From Steinernema hermaphroditum (lineage: Eukaryota; Nematoda; Chromadorea; Rhabditida; Steinernematidae), in NCBI GenBank assembly GCA_030435675.1, contig CM059623.1:16142205-16206204 (forward strand): DNA of 64,000 nucleotides, given 5' to 3'. Made by a program: the position numbers and the translations under genes. The notes under the pieces were generated by a model. The model worked only from the letters and a program-made list of their open reading frames with translations, was not told the DNA's origin and did no database searches. Shown piece by piece: positions 54,261-64,000 of the stretch (position 1 is the stretch's first letter; every line of letters begins with the position of its first letter).

Positions 54261-56279
54261 CTTGGCGCTTTTTTGCGTCTAAAACACCGAAACGGAAGTA
54301 AACAAATTGTGCAGAGCCGTCGAAAATCGATCGTGGAAATGTGGAAAACATAGTGTAGACCGTTTAAAAACAACAACAAGTTGTTATGAGTGGGAAGGAG
54401 AGACACAGAGATAATTGCTGTTTTTGTGTGTCTGAAAATTATTTTCCACTATCTCACTCAACTATATGTGCACATGTACTATGTTTGTTTTAGCGTAAAC
54501 TTCCACATATTCTTCTTTTGTATAACATGGTTCATAGAAGCTCCTATAGAAGCCAAACCATGGCCGTTAAAAAATACAATCGTATACTAATGGTGTATTG
54601 ACAACAGTAGATGTGTATATTTATCTAAAAAAATAAAGCGACTCCGTATTATTTGATCGTATTATTCCGAAATCCGTATTTTTGACATTTGACAGGCTGT
54701 AGGTAGGAGACCGAAAGATCTTTGCTCAATTTGAGATGACACTGAATAGCAAAACTGGCCATTTCACGATAGTCTTATACAATGAATGAAGTGAACCGTC
54801 GCCTAACTTCGACAGGTTCAAAATGAGAGTCTGATGCGACCACCACTACAACTTTTATTATGCAAAACCTGCACTTGTAAACAAACACCGTTATATGATA
54901 AGGGGTTAACGGTTGCGCCGAAATGAATTTGCTGAGCTGAAAAGGTGTATTTTGAAAAAGAGACACTTTTGAGTGTACCAGCGTACCAGTGTATGAGGAC
55001 ACTTGAGTACCAGCCAGATTTTGCCTGTTTTGTACGCATGGATAATTCGACCTGCGAGAATCATATGAACTGCGCAACTCAATCGTAATCCATTCGAAGA
55101 GAATTAAACTCGATCAACTGGATAAAATGAGTAGTACTGTCCGATATCCAATATCCGGGACACAAATGTCTCAAGACCGTTTCAAAGTCGATCAGAGTTT
55201 CAGAGTTTGACGATCCATTTACACTTCGGCCTACGATTAGAGATTTCTATTTCGCGTGCAATAAAAGCACAATGACCTGATCCCTATTTCTTATTTTACC
55301 TCTGCCCACTCTGTCCTTACTGATGTTCTAATGCTGTACTTTATCTATGGCTGTATTGTTAAGTATTCAAGGGATTGAGAAATTAATTCCAATGATGATT
55401 TCATTAAAAATAGAAATTTGAAATTCGAGTCTTCATGGTGCAATGGATTGTTCTGCTTTTCAGAGCATCACGTGCAATTGTCAATAATTTGACTGAAATT
55501 GTACTCAAGAATTGATCGAGTCCGAAATCCAAACGATCCCGGACTCGCCTTCGGACTTGTCGCCTTATCTGTTTATTCATTTGTGTCGATGGCGATCCGT
55601 CGGGTCATCCACTCGCTCTCTCTGACCCCGGCGGTTGTTCCCGACCATTGTACACAAGGCGTAAAACATAGATCTTCTGAGAATTGCACATATTACAATG
55701 CTATACTACAGCCTTTGCGAATACCGTCTAGGTTCGATGAATGGCCACCATTTTTTACACATTATTCCTTTTTATTTTCATAATGCTCCTGGTTTTTTCT
55801 CCATTGAAGTGTTTTCTATACAATATTGCTGTGGACAAATATCACTCGTAGTCGTAATAGCTATTTCATTATAGTGGCTGTTTAAAATCGGAACCAAGAT
55901 GAGTCTAGAGCTTACAAGGAGAATTAGGTGCATGCTGTCCCACGCCGATTCTTTGCTACACTCTGTCATGCTTATCTTGCTGCCGCATTTCAATTTCATC
56001 CGATGGTTTGGGACCTCACCATATTAGTCCAACTTATCTAACTCGTTCACTTCTGACCTGGTCATCCCACTTATCTCAATTCATTCCATTATGACCATAT
56101 AGTTTTGAAGAAACTCCCCTTGGAGTCGAACTTTTTATCTTCGATCATTCCCTGTTACAACGGATTCTTCTTTTGATGGACCCTGCTTCAGACTCTTGCC
56201 AGATTGAAGTTGGGTTCGAGCTGTTCATCTCCCTGGACATTTACTGAACATCCAAACCACTAATCCTCCATTCGATCGC
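54261..56279. other. Non-coding, AT-rich
   Basis: About 2 kb with no gene, RNA gene or repeat I can support. Short open frames have no recognisable domains. Confidence 0.5.
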
Positions 56280-56760
56280 TCCTTCGCTTCCTCGTTTTGC
56301 ATAAGCCATCAGTTCGCTGTGCCCGACTCCTTCCAATGCAAATCGACATGGCCCCGTCGTTCCATCATCTCCTTTCCCTCCGAAGCAGCTAATTTATGGA
56401 CCGCGGCTCCTGACGTCGCCACCCACAAGCCCTCAATTATCCGTGAGACGGCGCGCTGTCCGCTTGACGAATGGGACCACCTGGAATTGGCCCGGATGTC
56501 CACGTTTATTCCATCACGAATGCTCTGGCGCGAGGAGACAAACGAGTCCTTTGAATATTCATTCATTCCCATGGCGAACCGAACGCCGCCGGAGGGGCGC
56601 GCCCATCTCATTCAGCGGCGCCTAATTAAATACCATTATACGCTGTGCTCCCCAAAACACTCCTCATATATATTTATTTACTCATTCGCGGCGGTTTGGT
56701 CTTTTTCCCGGAAAACCGGAAAACGTCGTTATAAACCATAATATTTTGGAATCCCCAGCG
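56280..56760. promoter_or_regulatory. GC-rich island
   Basis: Sharp GC-rich block with CGGCGCCTAATTAAATACC near 56619 and an ATGCAAAT octamer near 56336. A 140-codon open frame (56319-56741, +) has no family match and no neighbouring exon. It is a candidate regulatory island. Confidence 0.3.
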
Positions 56761-57439
56761 CGGGTATTGCTCGAGGGAATGGAATGTTTTCCGAAAATTC
56801 ACGAAGGCAATGTCGTTCAATGTGTATTTCGCATTTATGTTCGGTTTTAGGGAGTTTTCCTAATGTTGTTCTGATGTACTGTACCAGGAAAAGTGATAGT
56901 GGTTAAATGGGCACTGTAATAGGGTTCATCATATTTGGATTCAGATTCGGACATCAGATTCATGAGGAATCATGAAATCCACGTTAGATTTCGTAATGCT
57001 TTTCAGTAATTTATTATTATTATTTTGTGGCTTCTACATAACTTTATAGCTCAATATTGCCTTTTTGAGCAATTGAGGAATATGTCAATGCACCGTGCTG
57101 GCTTCCAGGAAATCTCAAAATGTTTGTGTTGTTTTAAAGAAAGCAAACCTGCAGCCCTAGAAACTGCAGAAACATCCAAATATTTGAAAAGTAATCAAGC
57201 TTAAGCCATTCCCTATATAAACAGCAGCGCTCATATTCGATTTTTTTTCGATTCGATAGCGGGTAAAAGAAAAATTGAGGACTGAAGGCAGAGAACCGGC
57301 TAATCAGCCACGTAGACAATTCGAAAGCGACCGATTCACGGGTCCAGTCTACAATCCAAAACTCAGGGTCATATTTCGTATTCGCTCGGGCCTAAGCCTT
57401 AGCTCGCAACAGTTTCAGAACTTGAACCTTGAACAGGAA
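56761..57439. other. Non-coding, AT-rich
   Basis: No gene or repeat recognised. Confidence 0.5.
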
Positions 57440-57660
57440 CAGCTTCATGTCTTCCTGATCCATGCCTTATCCGATGCCCTGTCTATATTCATTCCTTCCC
57501 CGTTTTCATTCCTTCCCCGGTTCATGTCTCGTCTTTTCCCTGAATTATGCCCAATCCTATCTCCGGCCCATGCTTTATCCCATGCCATATCCCAGTCCCG
57601 GTCCAACCTCATCCATTTCCCAGTCTCATCCACGTCTAGGCTTCATCCAAATCGATGTCT
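57440..57660. repeat. Degenerate pyrimidine-rich minisatellite
   Basis: The plus strand is C/T-biased and repeats variants of CCATGCCTTATCC and CATTCCTTCCCCG with drifting spacing (for example CATGCCTTATCC, CATGCTTTATCC, CATGCCATATCC). No fixed unit length can be given by eye. Confidence 0.5.
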
Positions 57661-58565
57661 CGTTTTGTAAACACACTTAGTCGACTTCACTTTCATAAGC
57701 CATGGCGAGATTTTGGCTTGGTTCCCTAATGATATTGCTGGAATCCTTAGGTTCACTGGTATATCTACTTTGATAGCTTCACTGAACGATATGAATACGT
57801 TTTTTTTGTGGGATTGAATCCGCCATGTGTTTCTTTTCCTGTCCATCCATATAAAAGGTGAAAACAGCCAAATCATTCGACTACTAAGAACGATGGTCAT
57901 CAAGCTGCTTTGCTGGAATTTGAACCAACTTATAGGCATGTCATTGCCGTAAATCATTGATTGGCCAAGCGAAACATACCATTGTCATATACATATACAT
58001 ACCATTGTATATCATTGTCCAGGTTTGTGCCTAGAACTGTGTCTGCTTACTTCAGCTTCTACGCTTGAGAACATTCGCTTCTTTGGACCCACTTCAGTTG
58101 GATCAATTTTCACACGTATCCGTTCTATTTACGTCGATTCATCTTTTGTCATTGTGAACTCTTGTTCTGTTTGAAAAGCAGCGAAACATCATAAACTAAA
58201 AACAATGAAAATTGATTGTTTTGAAAAGTGGAGGAGGACCGAGAGCATTGATACACGTAGATCAATATTGTGACTTTTGAAATATGAAATGCGTAGGAAT
58301 CCATCGGAATTTCCGATGAGTTTCATTTCCGCGGCACGCACGATTACTTATTTAAGCGTCTGCGAGCCAGGTCTTGACTTGCACGGCGTTCCACCACGTT
58401 CGCACTTTTGACAGCTTGCAAAGCGTTGACCTTTTTGATAAGGTCTTAATATTTAAAAAGCTGTGTGGCTATATGCTCATAAGAGTTGGATGGAAATCCT
58501 GCTGCTCACTTGGTTCCTTCTATGGATATTTCCCTTTGAATACGTGCGGTTTAAACGGATGCGTG
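57661..58565. other. Non-coding spacer
   Basis: AT-rich. A short ATATACATATACATACCATTG tract near 57990 is a low-complexity repeat. No gene recognised. Confidence 0.5.
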
Positions 58566-58968
58566 CACCAAATTTGTCCTATTTGGCCATCGAGACTTTC
58601 ACTGTTAGGATGACTTTGCACCATTTTGTCCGGATAGAATCAGAACATGAAAATCTTGGGAAAATCGCACCAAATTTGTCGTATTTGGCCGTCGAGTTGA
58701 GACTGTTGAGATTCTTGATTTGATCTTTCTTTGTAATAGTCATAAAATACGGATTGAGATCATTGAGAATTGAGTGAAATTTGGCAATCCGACCAAGATC
58801 CAGAACCAGCTGGGCTCGCCTGAATTGCTGACCTGGTTCCGGTTCGGCTTGGATTAGTTCAGGTGGCTCTGGGCCAGCTGAGTTTGCTTCGTTGCTTGGA
58901 ACCGGACAGAATCACAACATAAGAATTTCGGCAAAATTGCACCCATTTTGTCCTATTTGGCCGTCGTG
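58566..58968 (+). repeat. Direct repeats sharing TTGTCCTATTTGGCC
   Basis: The core (A)TTTTGTCCTATTTGGCC or a variant occurs at about 58572, 58674 and 58946. The last two copies share an upstream block (CCGGA(T/C)AGAATCA(G/C)AACAT, starting at about 58630 and 58902) and the following GCAC(C)C(A)AATTTGT-type run. The unit is therefore about 65-80 bp, in direct orientation and partly degraded. Confidence 0.6.
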
Positions 58969-58980
58969 AATAGAGTTGTC

Positions 58981-59335
58981 ATCGGGTCGAACCCGAAAAT
59001 CCTCATTTTTTGCAGTACGGACCAATTTTGAAGTCCAATCGAGAAACTTCCAAGTGCGCTGGCTTCGCCCCAACGTCGCGGCCCAGAATAGTCAAAAAAT
59101 TTGACCGAGGAACGAAAAAGTCCATTCAAAAATTTTCGGGTTCAGATTTTCGGGTTCGGGTTCGGGTTTTTCGGGTTTCACCCCTAATTGGACCTTGTTT
59201 TGTTGTTCGGTCAAACTTTTTTGATTATGCTGGGCCGCGACGTTGGGGCGAAGCCAGCGCACTTGAAAGTTTCTCGTTTGGACTACAAAATTGGTCCGTA
59301 CTGCAAAAAATGCGAATTTTCGGGTTCCACCCGAT
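58981..59335. repeat. Foldback element with about 128-bp inverted arms
   Basis: The left arm (58981-59108) and right arm (59207-59335) are reverse complements with one indel and few mismatches. Both contain GCGCTGGCTTCGCCCCAACG and TGCAGTACGGACCAATTTTG or complements. Ends read ATCGGGT...ACCCGAT. The 98-bp centre carries TTCGGGTTCGGGTTCGGG-type repeats. There is no transposase and no clear target duplication. Confidence 0.85.
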
Positions 59336-60639
59336 CGTGAAGAAGAGATTTTCAAGAATTTTGGATTAATTCAACTTTAATAAGTCTTCGAATTCGACTC
59401 AGTTTCGGACTCATGGACTAAATAAAATCCTCTAGATCTGCCGAATCGATCTACTTCAGGATTGGCATCTGACGACTTCGAGTCCGATGGAGTCCAAGCG
59501 GCATTCTTTAAAGCTGATAATTATTCTTTTATTAGCGGTACATGGCAAATTTCGATATAATTCATCCAATATCCGCTACATATTGCGTTGAAATGGATCA
59601 GTTATTTCCAAAAGTGCTGCTCAATTATGACTATTTCTGATTGGTCTGCCCCATGACTCATCTAACTATAATTTTACTCATTCGTTCTTTGATACTGGCG
59701 CATATTGATGTGTGATTTGAGACGTCTAAGAAGGATCTAGGAATAGGAAAATCTGCAGAACGACGGAAGGCTGTCCAGTTCAAAGCATGTATTTTGATTA
59801 GGCTTGTTCTACCCCTTGTCTTGCTTCATTTTCTTTTATGTTGTATCTAAAACTTTTCAAAGGGAGGAACAAGCCAGCTGCTTTCTATGGAAAACGCACA
59901 GTTACGATGAGTTACTGGATCCTTCGATTTTGTCATCATTTTGTCATAAGCCTTTGATGCGAGATATAGATTAAACTAAACTTCATATCACTTCCATTCG
60001 TTCAATATTGGACCTCCTATGTATCTTTATCCTTTCGCTCTTCGGGTCTTGCGTAACCTTGCCCATCACAATAACGATTGCAGAGGCATGTTTGTTCTCT
60101 ACCGCTGATTTTTCTACGTCCACATCCGTCCTACATGTGCCCCACTCTCCACTTACTCTTTCTCCGTCTGCGCTTTAATAATTAATCCGTTTTTTTGGGA
60201 CAAAAAGTTGACTACCGAAAATTGACTAAATTTTGAGTTTGTGGATGGTTTGCGGCACCTATAAGGTGTGGCAAAAAAAGGACTATTCTGAAGATAGTCT
60301 GAAACGGACTACTGCAATGAATGGGCCCATCCCAAGTTGTCTTTCTGGCACACCTTGTGGGCCACAGCATTTGGGACAAATAGCAGAGTCTTCCATTTTT
60401 GTTCATCCATGGCTAAATTCACAAACAATTTTGATTTGGTCTTTAACGAGGAACTAACTAACAAGATCTCAGTCCTTCCATGGAAGTGTACGCCTTAATC
60501 AGAAAGTGAAAACACACATTTTCTTCTTCACAGAGCAATAGCGAAACGTATTTACTAAAAAAACAGCTGCTCAGCTTCTGATTCTTTCCCGTTGAGCTGT
60601 ACGCTACCCTCGCTCCCACCCTCACTCTTTCATTGCGCA
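59336..60639. other. Non-coding, AT-rich
   Basis: No gene recognised. ATTAATAATTAATC at 60639 marks the edge of the next island, and TAATAATTAATCCG lies at 60176. Confidence 0.5.
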
Positions 60640-61300
60640 TTAATAATTAATCTGCTTTGAGCGGGGGGCACTCACCCGACCAACGATAATCCGAAAAAAC
60701 AGCGAATCTCGAATCTGCCGCCGCCGTCGCCGCTTCCGCCTCATTATCATCGTGGCGTCCTCCTGTGGAGCCGTCGTCCGCGCCGGAGACGTTGAGCGAC
60801 GATTTCCTTTATTTCGCCAAATGCCCCGAAGCGTGGCGGAGGGCCAATTAGCCCAGCGTTGGCCCCGCCGCCGCCAGGGCCTCCGAAGGAGCGGCCGAAG
60901 GCGGACGCGAAGGAGGAGAAGCCGATCGACGGAGCCGATGGGGGGAAGCGGAGAGCAGAAATTAATGGCGACGCGCGGCGGCCGATCGCGCCGTCGGCCA
61001 AGAATGTCGGGGCCCAATAACTCCCACAACTTGTATTCTATACTTGTTATATGCAAATGGAATGTGTGCGGCGGCGGCGGCGAAGTCGAGGCGCCGCCGC
61101 CGCGGGAGAAGCCATATCGAGATCGCGGCGGGATGCGCGCCCCTCCAGCCAAGGGCCAAGCAGCGTGACTAATCCGATTTGTATTGCAGGGGCTTCGAGT
61201 GATTTCCGAGCGGAAAGTGCGCCGTCAGGAGGGCGTGTTTCATAATTGCGGCCTTGCTATTATGGCGAGAGGATGTGTGTGCGTGATCTTTGTGCTTAAG
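60640..61300. promoter_or_regulatory. GC-rich island
   Basis: About 650 bp of GC-rich DNA with GCCGCC runs and open frames on both strands without recognisable domains (up to 170 codons, minus). It contains ATATGCAAATGG at 61049. It is a candidate regulatory element of the downstream terminal gene. Confidence 0.3.
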
Positions 61301-63400
61301 GGGCGCGGCTTCTGCACGCGTAAGGCTTAGATTATGAATGTGTATGTATATACTATCGTCTTTTGTTTGGCTCCTTAATCATCTGTTGACACAAACCACA
61401 AAACACGGAAGGATAGACAAAACACTTCACGTAACTTGTTCCGCTGTTCATAGGTACAAAATCAGTCCGAATTAGATGAAGATCAAATCAGATCTCTGTT
61501 GTCCATTTTTTTCTCAAAAGCGAAGAACTTCACTGTTTGGTCCTCAGCGAACTGGGCACCTTCTTGGTTGCCATTTTTCAGGTCCGGGTTGGACTCCCTT
61601 ATGAATCATTCTAACGAGTTTTTATGAACCATCCCTTTTAATTTTCTCCGTTTTCCATCAGAAAAGATGATTAGGAAAAGCGCACAAGAAAGACTGATCG
61701 GATCGAGTAGTAATCCTTTCGGTTGACTTCACAATTTTGTGTAATTTGGAAGGATGTTCGCAGGTCAGGTCTGCGTATCAGCAGATATGATTTCGAGGTT
61801 AACGTTCCCACTTGTAGACTTATCTGTTTGCTAAGTATCAGCTCGATCTGACGCGGACGCGTGAAGCGTGACTTCTATCATAGAAAAGGATTAAGTACTT
61901 TCGGATCAGCCACATGCCTTAACGGTCATAAAATTTGATTAATATATGATAGTGTGACGAGAAAATCGTGCTAAAACAGCACCTTGAAGGCCCAGGAACA
62001 CCAAGAAGCGTTTCGAGGCCTTTGGCGCCAGGGCGGTCGTTTTGAACAACTGTTGTGATATTTTTGGGATACTGTTTTGATTGTTCACACAAAGTTTCGT
62101 GATGCTAAAAGGTACCAGAGATGCGCTACGGATGAGCCTTATACCCATAGAAGCCGTTCAACCGGTTGACCAGCCGATCCTTCAACCGTCAGCTGGCTCA
62201 CATAATCGGTTGCACTACCTTGTTCGTTACAAGCTTTCATCGAAATTTTAGTGGATTCTCGCTATTTTTCAAACCTGCCGAACTTTTTGGAAACACTCTG
62301 TATCTTTACGTGAAAGATGATGTCATGAAGAGTAGGATTTCCGTTCCTTTAACAAGTTGCCTTCGGTTATAGCCGCCAAATTTTCATCTCAATCATTTTC
62401 TTCGCTGTGGTACAGGGTTCAGACATACTGTCGTTTGCAATTCATGCACTTTTCTAAACCAATGTATCCCTATCGCTGTCCAAAACCTCTCACCTATGCA
62501 TTAACAATTTGTCATATCGAATATCGCATTCGTATGCTTTGAGCTTTCCAGTTTGTTCCAAATCCAAACCGACTGATGGGGCGGAGTACCGTTAATTTCA
62601 CTGCCACTAATAGCATTCATTATTGCCACCGGAGTGCTAACAGCCAATTTGGCACGTTGCAATTAGTTGCCGTACGACATTACGGAGGTGTTGCGAAACG
62701 CGACTTTCTCAAGTGTTCAGGTTCGCTTTACGGTTTCGTAATTTTTCACTTTTTAATTTATCGCTTGATCGAAACAGCGTGAACAGCTTGAATGCTGAGG
62801 TGTTGCTGAAGGTCCTAAGTCAACGTTGCTCCGTTGACGGTTCCTACTTCGCTTGCTCTATCTCAACGTCCATTGGATTCAGCTTTTCGCCTGTTTCACT
62901 CACGGAAGCCGCCGAAGATGCTCTAGAACACCGACATCTGCGCTGCCAGCTGATGTTTGTTTCAGCTTTCAGCATCGGATTCGGCTCTTCGTTTTCCCTT
63001 TGCCCGGGACCGATGATCACTGTACAGGCGAGATCTCCTCGAGCTGTTACTCGACGAAGATCAACGTCAAAGATTTGTGCCTTTCTTGTACAATATGAGA
63101 CGACGTGCTGGGCATATTGCCATTGATTTAGTAACATAAATTGTCTAAAATGGTGCAGGTTGAGCATCTGTTATTCGTTTGGGCATTCGTCGAATCACCT
63201 AGACATTGTGCTCAATCCATGTTAGAACTTGTTCAACCGATGAGTTTATGTTCAAAAGCAGAAATACATCGCACCACCTTATACTAGGAGATTCAGAAAT
63301 GAGTGGTTAGTGAAGTGTGGTGTGGATTTCCTCCTTATTTCTTGTAAACCGTCATGTTTCGCTTGCGTGTTCTTTCATATCTATTGCGTTTCGATGTCTT
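61301..63400. other. Non-coding, mostly AT-rich
   Basis: About 2.1 kb without a supported gene. Open frames at 62844-63167 (-) and 62713-63126 (+) overlap each other on opposite strands. The minus frame ends in a hydrophilic, coding-like stretch but matches nothing I know and has no convincing splice partner. Confidence 0.45.
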
Positions 63401-63827
63401 TACTGTTCCCTTATTGCCGAATTATTTCAGGGCTAAGAACGCGGGTGCGCGTTTGCGCGTAATCGCGCAACTGACAGTCAAGAGCACGGAACCCTCACCA
63501 CCCCCAGAAACCCCAAACCCTCTTCTCCTTCCCGATAACTCCAACCGAACTCACATCATCGCCTTTCATCCGCTGCCTGCCCCACACCCACCACAGCTCC
63601 CCATCTCGAAGATCGTCGTCGGCGCTGCGGCCCTATCTGCTCCCGGCAGCCAGAAGGTCGGCATCGGAGCGGAAGAAGGCGCTCGCGGCTTCGCGGCGGC
63701 GGCGATCGAGCGGAGAAGACGGCGACGACGACGATGCTGCGATGAGAATGCGGAATCGAGAGACGTACTGGAAGAGAAGAAGAGGAAGAGCTCCGCCGTC
63801 GTCCCGAATCGTATCCACTGAAGGAGG
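63401..63827 (+). promoter_or_regulatory. GC-rich 5' region of the terminal gene
   Basis: GC-rich sequence directly before a start codon, changing to a purine-rich run (about 63690-63800) likely to be 5' untranslated leader. An upstream frame (63354-63821) ends before the downstream ATG and is low-complexity. Confidence 0.4.
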
Positions 63828-64000
63828 ATGAGCGCATCCTCCTTCCAACGGTCACAGTCGACGCCACTCGACCCCACCGGCGTCGGAACGGCCACGGCGC
63901 CTACCGGCTCGTCGTCCTATGCAGCAAGCGTCGCCTCCAACTTCCACCAGCCGCCTTCAGAGGCGCTTCTCCTCGCGCTGCGCAGGTCACGGCCCGATAC
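63828..64000 (+). CDS. Unidentified protein, 5' partial exon running off the window
   Basis: The ATG at 63828 follows an in-frame stop (TGA at about 63819) and opens a frame that stays open to the window end, giving at least 57 residues. The N-terminus is Ser/Thr/Pro/Ala-rich (MSASSFQRSQSTPLDPTG), followed by SEALLLALRRSRPD, which looks like the start of a helix. A potential donor (CAG then GTCACG) near 63985 might end the exon. No family is recognised. The GC-rich 5' region and the large desert upstream resemble a developmental regulator, but this is only context. Confidence 0.5.
   Translation, partial: MSASSFQRSQSTPLDPTGVGTATAPTGSSSYAASVASNFHQPPSEALLLALRRSRPD

Noticed and set aside
56336..61056. 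ATGCAAAT (POU octamer) in the islands at 56336 and 61051
   Set aside because: Two copies of a non-palindromic 8-mer in 64 kb is the number expected by chance.
60640..61152. 170-codon frame on the minus strand
   Set aside because: Arg/Pro/Ser-rich composition in a GC-rich island, no domain and no exon partners.
62844..63167. Hydrophilic 107-codon frame on the minus strand
   Set aside because: No family match, overlapped by an equally long frame on the other strand, and no convincing splice sites.

Overview
The window is nuclear DNA from a nematode, most likely a rhabditid. The evidence is the gene content: a T-box gene of the Tbx2 type, a Furry/SAX-2 gene and a nematode-restricted fatty-acid and retinol-binding (FAR) protein. 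Introns are mostly 42-54 bp with TTTCAG-type acceptors, and one acceptor abuts an ATG as expected for spliced-leader addition. The species cannot be told from the sequence. There are no prokaryotic features, CRISPR arrays, rRNAs or convincing tRNAs.

Layout. Positions 1-15346 are a gene desert upstream of a tbx-2 orthologue (15347-18879, +). It holds GC-rich islands of about 300-600 bp separated by AT-rich DNA and several inverted or dispersed repeats. Tail to tail with tbx-2 lies a very large sax-2/Furry gene (19893-39922, -). I could rebuild it as 30 exons that stay in frame throughout and encode 2,935 residues. Several of its introns hold the same kind of GC-rich island. From about 40.4 to 52.8 kb is a compact group of conserved genes: HGH1 (-), QTRT1 tRNA-guanine transglycosylase (+), a TTLL4-type tubulin ligase (-), ALKBH4 (+), a secreted FAR protein (+) and an intronless divergent SKP1-related gene (+). 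From 52.8 kb to about 63.8 kb is a second desert with GC-rich islands and foldback repeats. The window ends inside the first coding exon of an unidentified gene (63828 to the end, +).

How the parts fit. tbx-2 and sax-2 do not share a pathway. Their convergent adjacency, together with islands that run from the tbx-2 upstream desert through its introns and into the 3' introns of sax-2, suggests a regulatory domain for tbx-2 with sax-2 as a bystander. HGH1 and sax-2 lie in tandem on the minus strand, and HGH1/QTRT1 and TTLL4/ALKBH4 are divergent pairs.

The most unusual observations are as follows. A TACCGTA/TACGGTA heptamer is strongly over-represented in the first 38 kb. sax-2 contains three in-frame stop-free introns (48, 48 and 252 bp) and one GC-AG intron. 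There is a hAT-like MITE with an 8-bp target duplication, and two large foldback elements with arms of 114 and about 128 bp. The SKP1-like protein has lost the canonical C-terminal end and gained an Ala/Glu-rich tail.
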